Positions 1 through 9,152 of a DNA stretch of 64,000 nt are shown here, piece after piece. The translations under genes and the position numbers were made by a program. The first letter of the stretch is position 1; each line of letters starts with the position of its first letter. The notes beneath the pieces are model-generated. The model was not told where the DNA came from and searched no databases. It worked only from the letters and a program-made list of their open reading frames with translations. The DNA is from Silanimonas sp. (GTDB taxonomy: Bacteria > Pseudomonadota > Gammaproteobacteria > Xanthomonadales > Xanthomonadaceae): NCBI GenBank assembly GCA_018334015.1, contig JAGXTI010000040.1, positions 124,001-188,000 of the forward strand, written 5' to 3'.

Positions 1-2551
1 GAGCCGACCAAGTGACCTGCACATCGTGGGTGGTCCAGGACGGCATCTCATGCGGCAGCGTCGGGTGCGGCGGGTTCTGCATTCCAGCCGTGGAGGTGTA
101 GCCGTGGATGTAGTTGACGTTCCAGCCCACCCGGAAATCGCCCACTTCCCAGACATTCTGCAACTGCGCACGGGACCGCGGGTACGACTCAGTAGCTTGG
201 GTGGTGCCGATGAGGTTGTCACCGCCATCGACCGTGTAGCTGCGGTTCCAGCTCACCTGCAGCTGGTTGCTGAAAGCACCCCAGTCGGCCAGGTCGAACT
301 CGGTACGCAGGTTGAGATCGACGCCGTCCGCCTCGATGGCGCCGAGGTTGGCGAAGCCGCGCTGCACGTAGAGGATCTCTCCGGTGCCGGGCGCACGCGC
401 CAGACCCAGACCCAGACCCCCCACGGGCGGGGTGATCGCCGCCGGCAGGGCGCTCAGACCGGGCGGGCAGTTGGTGGTGGTGCCGGCCAGGCAGCCCATG
501 ATGGTGGCCGTGCTGATGGCAGCCACACGGTCGTTGACCGTGATGTTCCAGTAATCGGCGGTGATGCTGAGCCAGTCGGTGGGATCCCAGGCCAGGCCGG
601 CGCTGAACTGGTCGGAGGTTTCGGCGTCGAGATTGGGGTTGGCGATCACCCATGCTTCCACCTGGGTGGAGCAGGTCGGTGCCAGTCCAAAGGCGGCGCA
701 GGTACGAGCATCGGTCACCGAGTCGGCCGAGAACGAGGCCTGGGCGTGGAGGATGTCGAGGGTGGGGGCGCGGAAGCCCTGGCCCACGCTGGCGCGCAGG
801 GTGAGGTTGTCGAGTGCGCTGTAGCGGAAGCTGAGCTGCGGCGAGGTGGCCGAGCCGAAGTCGCTGTAGCGGTCGTGGCGGGCGGCCGCGGTCACTTCCA
901 GATCCTCGATCACCGGCAGCAGGACCTCGACATAGACCGCACGCATATCGCGCTCACCCTGGGCCGAGTTGCCCGCCGAGCCCGAGACCACGCCCGCTTC
1001 GGAGAGCGAGTCGTAGAGGTCCTGGAACTCCTCGGTGCGCATCTCGCCACCGAAGGCAATCGCCGCCGTGCCACCCGCCAGCTCGAACAGGTCGGTGCTG
1101 GCCGAGGCATAGACCTCGTTGATCAGGAAGCGGGAGTCGCGACCGGTGGTGACGGTGAAGGAATTGACCAGATCACGCGAATTGGCAAAGGGGTTGTAGA
1201 TGTCGAAGGCACCGCTGGCGATCGCGGCCTGTGCCGAGCTGGCGAGGAGGTAGCCACGGCCGATCTCGTAGTACTGCGAATCGGCGCGACGCATGCCGAA
1301 GTTGACGTCGAACTCGCCGATTCGGCCATCCACGCCCACATCCAGCGAGTAGACGTTGCCGTCGGTGTTGACATCGCGATTGCCGGCGGCGGCGAAACGA
1401 TGGCGCAGGAAGACCGGTCTGTTGGCGTCGTAGCCGGCCCCGGGGAAACGCATGGCCGGATGGTTGGGCGAGCCCACCGGGATGAAGATGCCACCGCCCG
1501 GCCACGGACTGGAGGGAACCGGGGCGTAGCGACCAAAGCTCCTGACCCGGCTGACCGTACCGTTGAAGTACAGGCTCCAGTCGTCGTTGATGTTGTAATC
1601 GCCACGGGCAAACAGCGAGCTGTTGCGGATCTCGGCCTCGTCGGCGGCGACGAAGGTGAAGTCGTAGTTGCAGCGCTGGCCCGCACCGGCTCCGGCGACG
1701 AAGAAACCATCCGAGTTGCAGGCGAAGCCCGGCACGCGCGAACCCCAGGTCGGGTTGGCGAGGAAGCCGCCCGGCCGGAAGCCATGCAAGGTGCCCGGAG
1801 CGGGGGTCGCCACCATCAGGTTGTTGGCGAAGGTGGAGGCACCACCGCGCGACCATTCGCGATCGCGCTGGAAGACGATGCCGCGGTTGTTGAAGGAGGC
1901 ACCGACGATGGCGTTGCCGCTTTCACCGGCGATGCCGATGATGGCCGAGCCCTCTTCCGTTTCGCCGCCTTCACGAACCGGATTGCCCATGCCGAGGCTG
2001 ATCTCGGCACCCGAGAAGTCGCGCCGGGTGATGACGTTCACCACGCCACCGATGGCATCCGAGCCGTAGATGGCCGAAGCACCATCGGTGAGGATCTCGA
2101 TGCGCTCGACGGCGGCCAGCGGAATGCTGTTGAGGTCCTGGCCCTGGCCGACGTTGGGGGCGATCGGGGCGCGACGGCCGTCGATCAGGATCAGGGTACG
2201 GGCACCGCCCAGGCCACGCAGGCTGAGTTCGGCGAAGGACTGTGCCGAGCTGCCCGATTGCGGACGGAAGGAACCGAAGGAGTTGAAGGTGGTGCTGCGG
2301 AGCAGATCGGCGACCGAGGCTTCGCCGCTGAGCTCGATCTGGCTGCGGTCGATCACGGTGACGGGAAGGGCACCTTCGATGTCGGCCCGGGCGATACGGG
2401 TTCCGACGACCTCGACACGATCCAGAACGCGGGCCTCGTCATTGGCCTGCGGCTGCACATTCTGCGCAATTGCCGGAAGGGCGACCAGGGAAGCGGCACC
2501 CGCGAGCAGTGCGACTCGAATCGCACTGGACAGCTGCTTGATGTTCGACAT
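1..2551 (-). CDS. TonB-dependent outer-membrane receptor (C-terminus cut by window edge)
   Basis: Outer-membrane beta-barrel that would import a large substrate (siderophore, carbohydrate or similar) using TonB energy; the substrate cannot be read from sequence. The first 850 residues are present. A Sec signal peptide spans residues 1-29 (cleavage after ALPAIA). A TonB-box-like segment (DRVEVVGTRI) follows near residue 45, then the plug domain with the typical LRGLGGARTLILIDGRR and GGVVNVITRR stretches to about residue 170, then barrel strands. The ATG at 2551 is preceded by GGAGAA at a good distance. The C-terminal part of the barrel lies beyond position 1. It is transcribed leftward, separately from pckG, from a 164-base upstream region. 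Confidence 0.93.
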   Translation of the reverse strand, partial: MSNIKQLSSAIRVALLAGAASLVALPAIAQNVQPQANDEARVLDRVEVVGTRIARADIEGALPVTVIDRSQIELSGEASVADLLRSTTFNSFGSFRPQSGSSAQSFAELSLRGLGGARTLILIDGRRAPIAPNVGQGQDLNSIPLAAVERIEILTDGASAIYGSDAIGGVVNVITRRDFSGAEISLGMGNPVREGGETEEGSAIIGIAGESGNAIVGASFNNRGIVFQRDREWSRGGASTFANNLMVATPAPGTLHGFRPGGFLANPTWGSRVPGFACNSDGFFVAGAGAGQRCNYDFTFVAADEAEIRNSSLFARGDYNINDDWSLYFNGTVSRVRSFGRYAPVPSSPWPGGGIFIPVGSPNHPAMRFPGAGYDANRPVFLRHRFAAAGNRDVNTDGNVYSLDVGVDGRIGEFDVNFGMRRADSQYYEIGRGYLLASSAQAAIASGAFDIYNPFANSRDLVNSFTVTTGRDSRFLINEVYASASTDLFELAGGTAAIAFGGEMRTEEFQDLYDSLSEAGVVSGSAGNSAQGERDMRAVYVEVLLPVIEDLEVTAAARHDRYSDFGSATSPQLSFRYSALDNLTLRASVGQGFRAPTLDILHAQASFSADSVTDARTCAAFGLAPTCSTQVEAWVIANPNLDAETSDQFSAGLAWDPTDWLSITADYWNITVNDRVAAISTATIMGCLAGTTTNCPPGLSALPAAITPPVGGLGLGLARAPGTGEILYVQRGFANLGAIEADGVDLNLRTEFDLADWGAFSNQLQVSWNRSYTVDGGDNLIGTTQATESYPRSRAQLQNVWEVGDFRVGWNVNYIHGYTSTAGMQNPPHPTLPHEMPSWTTHDVQVTWSA

Positions 2552-2635
2552 GATGTGAGTTCTCCAACAATCGGATAGGACGCGAGGTCCGGTGGACGCC
2601 GACGGGGCCGAACAGGCCGGACCGCGACAGGCGGA

Positions 2636-2664
2636 GAATAACGGCTTTTTTACCGTCCGCGCAA
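2636..2664 (-). promoter_or_regulatory. Possible sigma70-like promoter of the TonB-dependent receptor
   Basis: On the minus strand TTGCGC (2664-2659) is followed after 17 bases by TTATTC (2641-2636), with an A-run in the spacer. It would start transcription about 80 bases upstream of the receptor ATG. Both hexamers are imperfect, so this is tentative. I see no Fur-like box in this gap. Confidence 0.35.
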
Positions 2665-2715
2665 TGGGCCGTGAACGAAGCAGGTGGTTACGGTTGCAAG
2701 CTTCACAGAACCCGT

Positions 2716-4569
2716 TCAGGGGCTTGTGCGCTGCAACGCGGGGTCTTCGAGCACCCGGATCGCCCCGCTGACGCTCCCGGCCCCGGCCCCGGCCTCGAGG
2801 GCGGCCGCCACGCGCCGGCGCTCGGCTTCGAGGGCCGCCGGCAGGCGCGGGCCGAACTCGGCCAGGTACTCGCCGATCGCGGCCAGCTCGGCCAGCCAGC
2901 CCTCGCGGTCGTAGTCGAAGAGCCGTCGCTGGGCTTCGTCGCCAAGCTGCAGGCCCGCGAGGTTGATGTCCTCGCGCTTCGGAAACAGGCCGACCGGCGT
3001 CTCGATGGCACCGGCCTGGCCCTCGCAGCGCTTGAGCATCCACTCGAGCACGCGCAGGTTGTCGCCGAAGCCCGGCCACAGGAACTTGCCGTCGCTGCCC
3101 TTGCGGAACCAGTTGACGTGGAAGATTTTCGGCAGCTTCTCGCTCTTGCCGCCGAAGCTCAGCCAATGCGCGAAGTAATCGGCGAAGTTGTAGCCGCAGA
3201 AGGGCTTCATCGCCATCGGGTCGCGGCGCACCACGCCCACCGCGCCGGTGGCGGCGGCGGTGGTCTCCGAGGCCATGCCGGCACCGAGCAGCACGCCGTG
3301 CGTCCAGTCGCGCGCCTCGAACACCAGCGGCACCAGCGAAGCGCGACGGCCGCCGAAGACGATGGCCGAGATCGGCACGCCCTGCGGGTCTTCGGCCTTC
3401 GGTGAGTACGAGGGGCACTGCTTGGCTGAAACGGTGAAGCGGGCGTTCGGGTGGGCCGCCGGACCGCGCGCCGGGTCGTACTCGCGGCCTTGCCAGTCGA
3501 GTGCCGGACGACCCGGCAGGCCTTCCCACCAGGGCTGGTTGTCCTCGGTCACGCCGACATTGGTGAAAATGGCATCGCGGTCGAGCATGGCCAGCGCATT
3601 GGAATTGGTGGCGGCGCTGGTGCCCGGGGCCACGCCGAAGTAGCCGGCCTCCGGGTTGATGGCGTAGAGCCGGCCATCGGCACCGGGGCGCATCCAGCAG
3701 ATGTCGTCGCCCACCGTCCAGACCTTCCAACCCTGCTCGCGATAGCCCTCGGGCGGGATGAGCATGGCGAGGTTGGTCTTGCCGCAGGCGCTCGGGAAGG
3801 CGGCGGCGATGTAGTGCGTCTCGCCTTGCGGATTCTCGACGCCGACGATCAGCATGTGCTCGGCCAGCCAGCCTTCGGTGCGCGCCTGATGGCTGGCGAT
3901 GCGCAGGGCGTGGCATTTCTTGCCGAGCAGGGCGTTGCCGCCGTAGCCCGAGCCGTAACTCTTGATCGTGAGCTCTTCGGGGAAATGCAGGATGAAGCGG
4001 CGGTCCGGGTCAAGCTCGCCGGTCGAGTGCAGGCCGCGCACGAAGGCATCGCCGCGCTCGCCACGAGCGGCCCGCTCGAGGCCCTCGCGCTCGATGCGCG
4101 CCAATGCCGCCGCGCCCATGCGGGTCATGATCCGCATGTTGGCGACGACGTAAGGGCTGTCGGTGATCTCGACGCCACAGCGCGACAACGGCGAATCGAT
4201 CGGGCCCATGCAGTAGGGCACGACGTAGAGCGTGCGGCCCTTCATGCAGCCGGCGAACAGCGCGTCCATCCTGGCGTGACCGTCGGCGGGCGACATCCAG
4301 TGGTTGTTCGGGCCGGCGTCGTCGCGCTCAGTGGTGCAGACGAAGGTGAGGTGCTCAACGCGGGCGACATCCCCCGGATGCGAGCGATGCAGGGTGCAGC
4401 CGGGGTGGGTTTCGGAATTGAGCGAGTGCAGGGTGCCGTCGGCCAGCATCGCCGCCTTCAGCAGGGCGTCCTCCTCGGCCGAACCATCGCACCAGTGGAT
4501 GAGCTCCGGCGTGGTGAGGGCGGCGACGGCGGCGACCCAGTCGTTCAGGGCGGCAAGACGGCTGTGCAT
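2716..4569 (-). CDS. pckG: Phosphoenolpyruvate carboxykinase (GTP)
   Basis: Cytosolic gluconeogenic enzyme: oxaloacetate + GTP to phosphoenolpyruvate + GDP + CO2. The 617-residue product has the GTP-type kinase loop FPSACGKTN near residue 260, with the hyper-reactive Cys typical of the family, and the NWFRKG segment near the C-terminus. Length is typical for GTP-PEPCK (about 600) and unlike the ATP type (about 540). I chose ATG at 4569 because AAGGA lies just upstream; an in-frame TTG at 4587 would add six residues. It starts only 25 bases after the tetR stop codon, so the two are probably co-transcribed. Confidence 0.95.
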   Translation of the reverse strand: MHSRLAALNDWVAAVAALTTPELIHWCDGSAEEDALLKAAMLADGTLHSLNSETHPGCTLHRSHPGDVARVEHLTFVCTTERDDAGPNNHWMSPADGHARMDALFAGCMKGRTLYVVPYCMGPIDSPLSRCGVEITDSPYVVANMRIMTRMGAAALARIEREGLERAARGERGDAFVRGLHSTGELDPDRRFILHFPEELTIKSYGSGYGGNALLGKKCHALRIASHQARTEGWLAEHMLIVGVENPQGETHYIAAAFPSACGKTNLAMLIPPEGYREQGWKVWTVGDDICWMRPGADGRLYAINPEAGYFGVAPGTSAATNSNALAMLDRDAIFTNVGVTEDNQPWWEGLPGRPALDWQGREYDPARGPAAHPNARFTVSAKQCPSYSPKAEDPQGVPISAIVFGGRRASLVPLVFEARDWTHGVLLGAGMASETTAAATGAVGVVRRDPMAMKPFCGYNFADYFAHWLSFGGKSEKLPKIFHVNWFRKGSDGKFLWPGFGDNLRVLEWMLKRCEGQAGAIETPVGLFPKREDINLAGLQLGDEAQRRLFDYDREGWLAELAAIGEYLAEFGPRLPAALEAERRRVAAALEAGAGAGSVSGAIRVLEDPALQRTSP

Positions 4570-4594
4570 CGTGGGGTCCTTGGACAATGGTGGA

Positions 4595-5185
4595 TCAGGG
4601 GATCAGCGTGTCCATGACGTGGTCAACGTAGGCACCGAACTCGTCGTGGTTGAGGCGGGGCTGGCCGAGCTGGAGGCTCAGCTGCAGGAAGCCCACGTAG
4701 GCCGCATAGGTCAGGCGGGCGCGGTTGATCGCCTCCAGACGCGGCAGACCGGCCTGTCGGAAGCTGGCCGCGAGGTAGTCCATGCGCCGCTGCGAAACCC
4801 GGGCCAGCACCGGCCGGATCGCCGGATGGTCGAGCGCCTTCAGAAGCTCGCTGTAGATGCGGTGCGGCTTGAGCTCGTGGGCCACAAGCTGGAACAGGGC
4901 CTTGAGGCGCGTGCGCGGCTCCGGGTAGGCATCGAGCTTGCCGAACACGGTTTCCTGCTCCATCGCCTCCCAGCGATCGAGGGCGGCGGCGAGCAGGGCC
5001 TCACGCGAAGGGAAATGCCAATAAAAGCTGCCCTTGGTGACACCGAGCCGGCGCGCCAGCGGCTCGACCGCGACGGCAGCGACGCCCTCCTCGGCGATCA
5101 CATCGAGGGCGGCGTTGGCCCAGTCGAAGGCGGAGAGTCGATGGGGGCGGTCGGCTTTGGCGGCAGCGAGCGGGGCGACGGGCAT
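4595..5185 (-). CDS. TetR/AcrR-family transcriptional regulator
   Basis: DNA-binding one-component regulator of 196 residues. The N-terminal helix-turn-helix has the TetR signature ARRLGVTKGSFYWHF around residues 40-60; the rest is the helical ligand-binding domain. It sits between pckG (downstream, same strand) and a divergent alpha/beta hydrolase-fadE-hotdog unit, and the divergent gap carries inverted repeats suited to a TetR dimer. Ligand is unknown; acyl-CoA or a fatty acid would fit the neighbours (inference). Start is uncertain: ATG 5185 gives a standard N-terminus, while ATG 5245 would add 20 residues and begin inside an inverted repeat. Confidence 0.85.
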   Translation of the reverse strand: MPVAPLAAAKADRPHRLSAFDWANAALDVIAEEGVAAVAVEPLARRLGVTKGSFYWHFPSREALLAAALDRWEAMEQETVFGKLDAYPEPRTRLKALFQLVAHELKPHRIYSELLKALDHPAIRPVLARVSQRRMDYLAASFRQAGLPRLEAINRARLTYAAYVGFLQLSLQLGQPRLNHDEFGAYVDHVMDTLIP

Positions 5186-5243
5186 GCGGCGACGGACGGC
5201 GTTGCGGACACCGACACAATACGGTCTCGAAGCCGACTTCACC

Positions 5244-5296
5244 ATACGTAGACGTATTGACAGCCGCGGCGGACCCTGCCCATACTCATCCGTATG
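5244..5296. promoter_or_regulatory. Two inverted repeats, candidate TetR operators
   Basis: ATACG-TAGA-CGTAT (5244-5257) is a perfect inverted repeat that touches the -35 box of the hydrolase promoter. CATAC-TCATCC-GTATG (5281-5296) is a second perfect repeat covering its -10 box and the ATG. Both share the ATAC...GTAT arms. A lone half-site (AATACGG) lies at 5217-5223. Position and symmetry fit autoregulation by the adjacent TetR protein and control of the divergent operon; binding is inferred. Confidence 0.6.
5257..5286 (+). promoter_or_regulatory. Promoter of hydrolase-fadE operon, nearly leaderless
   Basis: TTGACA (5257-5262, consensus -35) and CATACT (5281-5286) are 18 bases apart. The expected +1 is about 5293, one base before the ATG at 5294, so the transcript would be leaderless or nearly so; there is no Shine-Dalgarno sequence before that ATG. 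Confidence 0.6.
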
Positions 5297-6181
5297 GTCG
5301 CAAACCCCCTCCCCACGCCCTCGCTGGCGCACTTCGACTGGACCGGCCACGACGGCCTGCGTCTCGCCGCCAGCACCGCCGGCCCGCTCGGTGAGGCGCC
5401 GGCGGTGCTGTTCGCGCACGGCTTCGGCCAGACCCGCCAGGCCTGGGCACGCAGCATGCAGGCGCTGGGCCGGCAGGGCTTGGCCAGCGCGGCCTGGGAC
5501 CTGCGCGGGCATGGCCAGTCCGGACGCAACCCACCGGGCCAGCCCTACACGGTGCCGCAGTTCGTCGAGGACAGCCTTGCCATCCGCGCCACCCTCGATC
5601 GCCCGCCGGTGCTGGTCGGCGCCTCGATGGGCGGATTGATCGGCCTTGCCGCGCAGGCCCGCGGTGCGGCTTTTTCCGCCCTGGTGCTGGTCGATGTGAC
5701 GCCGCGCTGGGAAGCCGCCGGCCTGCAGCGCATCCTCGCCTTCATGGGCGCGCACCCCGAGGGCTTCGAGGACCACGAGCACGCGGTGCGCGCGATCGCC
5801 GCCTACCTGCCGCATCGGCGCGGGAAAAAAGCGCCGGCCGACCTCGATCACCTGCTGCAACGCGGCGAGGACGGCCGCCTGCGCTGGCATTGGGACCCCC
5901 GCCTGCTGCAGGATCTCGCCGACAGCGCCCGCCACCAGGAGGAACTGGCCGAGGCGGCGCGCGCCATCGAGGTGCCGGTGCTGCTCATCAGCGGCGGCCG
6001 CAGCGATCTGGTGTCCGAGGACACCATCGCCCATTTCCGTTCACTGGTGCCGCACGCCCAACACCAGTGCCTGCCGGACGCCACCCACATGGTGGCCGGC
6101 GACGACAACGACGCCTTCACCCGGATCGTCATCGACTTCCTCCACGCCCGCAGTGACGCGGGCCCCACCCCCGAGCCCTGA
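5294..6181 (+). CDS. Alpha/beta-hydrolase fold protein
   Basis: Predicted cytosolic esterase/lipase-like hydrolase of 295 residues with no signal peptide. It shows the oxyanion segment HGFGQ (42-46), the nucleophile elbow GASMGG with Ser111, and a C-terminal DATHMV carrying the likely catalytic His near residue 264. It is the first gene of a unit with fadE 13 bases downstream, which suggests work on fatty acyl esters or thioesters (inference). The ATG at 5294 lies within an inverted repeat and directly after the -10 box. Confidence 0.85.
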   Translation: MVANPLPTPSLAHFDWTGHDGLRLAASTAGPLGEAPAVLFAHGFGQTRQAWARSMQALGRQGLASAAWDLRGHGQSGRNPPGQPYTVPQFVEDSLAIRATLDRPPVLVGASMGGLIGLAAQARGAAFSALVLVDVTPRWEAAGLQRILAFMGAHPEGFEDHEHAVRAIAAYLPHRRGKKAPADLDHLLQRGEDGRLRWHWDPRLLQDLADSARHQEELAEAARAIEVPVLLISGGRSDLVSEDTIAHFRSLVPHAQHQCLPDATHMVAGDDNDAFTRIVIDFLHARSDAGPTPEP

Positions 6182-6194
6182 GCGGAGCCCAGCC

Positions 6195-8669
6195 ATGAGT
6201 GCCCTCCTTCCCTTCCTCGTCGTGCTGCTGGTGATCGCAGTGGCCGCCTACCACCGCTGGTCGCTGGCGGTGTTCTGCGCGGTGGCCGCCGCCGCACTGG
6301 TCGCCGTCGGCCTGAGCGGTCTGGCGCCGATCGCCAACTGGATCGTCGCCGGCCTGCTGGCGGTGGTGGTCTTGCCGCTGCTGCTGACGCCGATCCGGCA
6401 GAATCTCGTCACCGCACCGCTCTTGAAGTTCTACACGAAGATCCTGCCGCCGCTCTCCGACACCGAGAGGACGGCGCTGGAAGCCGGCACCGTCGGCTTC
6501 GAGGGCGAACTGTTCTCCGGCGCGCCCGATTGGCAGCAGTTGCTCTCGCAGCCGAAGCCGACCCTCACGGCCGAAGAGCAGGCCTTCCTCGATGGGCCGG
6601 TGGAAGAGGCCTGCCGCATGACCAACGACTGGGAAACCACCCACGTCCACGCCGATCTCGAGCCGCAGGTGTGGGAGTTCCTGAAGAAGAACAAGTTCTT
6701 CGGCATGATCATCCCGAAGGAATACGGCGGCCTCGGCTTCTCGGCGCTGGCGCACCACAAGGTGATCCAGAAACTGTCCTCGATCTCCTCGGTGCTGTCG
6801 TCGACGGTCGGCGTGCCGAACTCGCTCGGCCCGGCCGAGCTGCTGCTGCACTACGGCACCGAGGCGCAGAAGCGCCACTACCTGCCGCGTCTGGCCGACG
6901 GCCGCGAGATCCCCTGCTTCGCCCTGACCGGTCCCACCGCTGGCTCGGACGCCACCTCGCTGCCCGACTTCGGCATCGTCTGCGAGGGCGAATGGCACGG
7001 CGCCCGGGTGCTGGGCGTCAAGCTGACCTTCGACAAGCGCTACATCACGCTGGCCCCGGTGGCCACGGTGATCGGCCTCGCCTTCCGTCTGTACGACCCC
7101 AACCGGCTGCTCTCCGATGAGCCCGACCGCGGCATCACCCTCGCGCTGATCCCGCGCGAGACGCCGGGCCTGCACATCGGCCGCCGCCACTTCCCGCTCA
7201 ACTGCACCTTCATGAACGGCCCGCTGCACGGCAAAGAGGTGTTCCTGCCGCTCAGCCAGCTGATCGGTGGCGAGGAGTACGTCGGCCACGGCTGGCGCAT
7301 GCTGGTCGAGTGCCTGTCGGTGGGCCGCGCCATCACCCTGCCCTCCACCTCCAGTGGCGGGGTCAAGATCGCCGCCGCCGCCACCGGCGCCTACGCCCGC
7401 ATCCGCAAGCAGTTCGGCCTCTCGATCGGCCGTTTCGAAGGCGTCGAGGAAGCGCTGGCCCGCATCGCCGGCAACACTTACGCCATCTCGGCGCTTGCGC
7501 AGGCCACCGCCGCCGCGGTCGATCGCGGCGAGAAGCCGGCGGTGCCCTCGGCCATCGCCAAGTACCACACCACCGAGATGGCCCGCGAGGTCTGCCGTGA
7601 CGCGATGGACGTGCACGGCGGCAAGGGCGTCATCCTCGGGCCCTCGAACTACCTGGGCCGCAGCTGGCAGGCCGCACCGATCTCGATCACCGTCGAGGGC
7701 GCCAACATCATGACACGCTCGCTGATGATCTTCGGCCAGGGCGCCATCCGCTGCCACCCGTGGGTGCTGAAGGAGATGCAGGCCGCCCTGCACCCCGACC
7801 CGGCGATCCGCCTGCGCGAGTTCGACATCAACCTGTTCGGCCACATCGGCTTCGCCATCAGCAATGCCGTGCGCAGCCTGTGGATGGGCTTCACCTTCGC
7901 CGCCTTCGGCAAGGCCCCGGGCGATGACTACACGCGCCGCTTCTACCGCCGCCTCAACCGCTACTCCGCCAACCTGGCGCTGGTGGCCGACACCTCGATG
8001 CTGACGCTGGGCGGCAAGCTCAAGTTCAAGGAGAAGCTCTCGGGTCGTCTGGGTGATGTGCTTTCGCAGCTCTACATTGCCAGCGCCATGCTGAAGCGCT
8101 ACGAGGACGAGGGCCGCCCGGTCTCGGAGCGCCCGCTGCTGGCCTGGGCCTTCCACGACAGCGTCTTCAAGATCGAGAACGCTCTGTCCGGCGCGCTGCG
8201 CAACTACCCGATCCGTCCGGTCGGTTGGCTGCTCTGGCTGCTGGTGTTCCCGCTCGGCCGCCGCGCCCAGGCCCCGAGCGACCGCCTCGGCCACCGCGCC
8301 GGCGCGCTGCTGATGTCGCCCTCGGACGCCCGCGACCGCCTGATCGACGGCGTGTTCCTGTCCCCTTGCGAGAACAACCCCGCCGGCCGCGTCAATGCCG
8401 CACTGGCCGCCGCGGTGCTCGCCGAGCCGGTCGAGCGCAAGTTCCAGAAGGCCATCAAGGGCGGCGAGATCACCGCGCTGGATGCCCAGCAGCAGCTCGT
8501 CGAGGCGGTCAACCGCGGCCTGATCACTGCCGAGGAGAAACTGCAGCTGGAGGAACTGCGCCGGCTGACCTGGGATGCCATCAGCGTCGACGATTTCGAG
8601 CACGAGGATCTGGTCGCGGCCTCGCTGGTGCGTGGCGAGAAATCCGGCGATACCCGGCGCGCCGCATGA
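6195..8669 (+). CDS. fadE: Acyl-CoA dehydrogenase, FadE type
   Basis: FAD-dependent first step of fatty-acid beta-oxidation: acyl-CoA to trans-2-enoyl-CoA. The 824-residue length and architecture match the long E. coli-type FadE: two N-terminal membrane segments (residues about 3-60), the dehydrogenase N- and middle domains (PKEYGGLGFSALAHHKVIQKL; ALTGPTAGSDA near residue 240), the C-terminal FAD-binding helical bundle (MDVHGGKGV near 475) and the extra C-terminal DUF1974 region. The start ATG 6195 follows a GGAG motif. Its stop overlaps the ATG of the next gene (ATGA), so translation is coupled. Confidence 0.93.
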   Translation: MSALLPFLVVLLVIAVAAYHRWSLAVFCAVAAAALVAVGLSGLAPIANWIVAGLLAVVVLPLLLTPIRQNLVTAPLLKFYTKILPPLSDTERTALEAGTVGFEGELFSGAPDWQQLLSQPKPTLTAEEQAFLDGPVEEACRMTNDWETTHVHADLEPQVWEFLKKNKFFGMIIPKEYGGLGFSALAHHKVIQKLSSISSVLSSTVGVPNSLGPAELLLHYGTEAQKRHYLPRLADGREIPCFALTGPTAGSDATSLPDFGIVCEGEWHGARVLGVKLTFDKRYITLAPVATVIGLAFRLYDPNRLLSDEPDRGITLALIPRETPGLHIGRRHFPLNCTFMNGPLHGKEVFLPLSQLIGGEEYVGHGWRMLVECLSVGRAITLPSTSSGGVKIAAAATGAYARIRKQFGLSIGRFEGVEEALARIAGNTYAISALAQATAAAVDRGEKPAVPSAIAKYHTTEMAREVCRDAMDVHGGKGVILGPSNYLGRSWQAAPISITVEGANIMTRSLMIFGQGAIRCHPWVLKEMQAALHPDPAIRLREFDINLFGHIGFAISNAVRSLWMGFTFAAFGKAPGDDYTRRFYRRLNRYSANLALVADTSMLTLGGKLKFKEKLSGRLGDVLSQLYIASAMLKRYEDEGRPVSERPLLAWAFHDSVFKIENALSGALRNYPIRPVGWLLWLLVFPLGRRAQAPSDRLGHRAGALLMSPSDARDRLIDGVFLSPCENNPAGRVNAALAAAVLAEPVERKFQKAIKGGEITALDAQQQLVEAVNRGLITAEEKLQLEELRRLTWDAISVDDFEHEDLVAASLVRGEKSGDTRRAA

Positions 8670-9148
8670 GTCAGGGCCCAGCGCCCCTGCTCCGGCTCTA
8701 CCGGCGCTTCGCCGCCTGGCCGGCGGGGCGCTGGCTGTTCAGCCGTGCGGTCTGTTTCAAAGCGCCCTACTTCGGCACCATCCATCCGCGCATCATCGAC
8801 CTCGACAACGGCCGCTGTGAGGCCCGCATCCCGCACCGGCGCGGCATGCAGAACCACCTCGGCAGCGTGCACGCCATCGCCTTGTGCAATCTCGCCGAGT
8901 TCTGCGCCGGGGTGATGACCGATGCCTCGCTGCCGGCCGGCATGCGCTGGATCCCCAAAGGCATGCGCGTGCAGTACCTGAAGAAAGCCGTCGGCCCGCA
9001 GCACGGCGTGGCCACGCCACGGACCCCGCTGGTGGCGGCGGCTTCGGGCTACGAACTGCCGGTCGATGTCGAGGTGAAAAATGCAGCCGGTGAGCCGGTG
9101 TTCCGTGCCGAAGTGACGATGTGGATTTCGCCCAAACCGGCGCAGTGA
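8666..9148 (+). CDS. Hotdog-fold DUF4442-type protein, putative thioesterase
   Basis: Small 160-residue protein of the hotdog superfamily (DUF4442/YiiD-C-like). The segment MQNHLGSVHAIALCNLAEFCAGVM is the hotdog helix region, followed by strands ending in DVEVKNAAGEPVFRAEVTMW. Such proteins usually hydrolyse acyl-CoA thioesters, which fits coupling to fadE by a four-base ATGA overlap: it could recycle CoA from slowly oxidised acyl chains (inference). The substrate is unknown. Confidence 0.8.
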   Translation: MSQGPAPLLRLYRRFAAWPAGRWLFSRAVCFKAPYFGTIHPRIIDLDNGRCEARIPHRRGMQNHLGSVHAIALCNLAEFCAGVMTDASLPAGMRWIPKGMRVQYLKKAVGPQHGVATPRTPLVAAASGYELPVDVEVKNAAGEPVFRAEVTMWISPKPAQ

Positions 9149-9152
9149 AGAA

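Noticed and set aside
26-2578. 850-codon plus-strand open frame opposite the TonB-dependent receptor
   Set aside because: Shadow of the receptor: low-complexity Gly/Ala/Arg composition and no signal peptide or domain. Similar shadows opposite fadE (6129-8603), the M48 gene (12242-14746) and gcvT (18113-19807) were rejected for the same reason.
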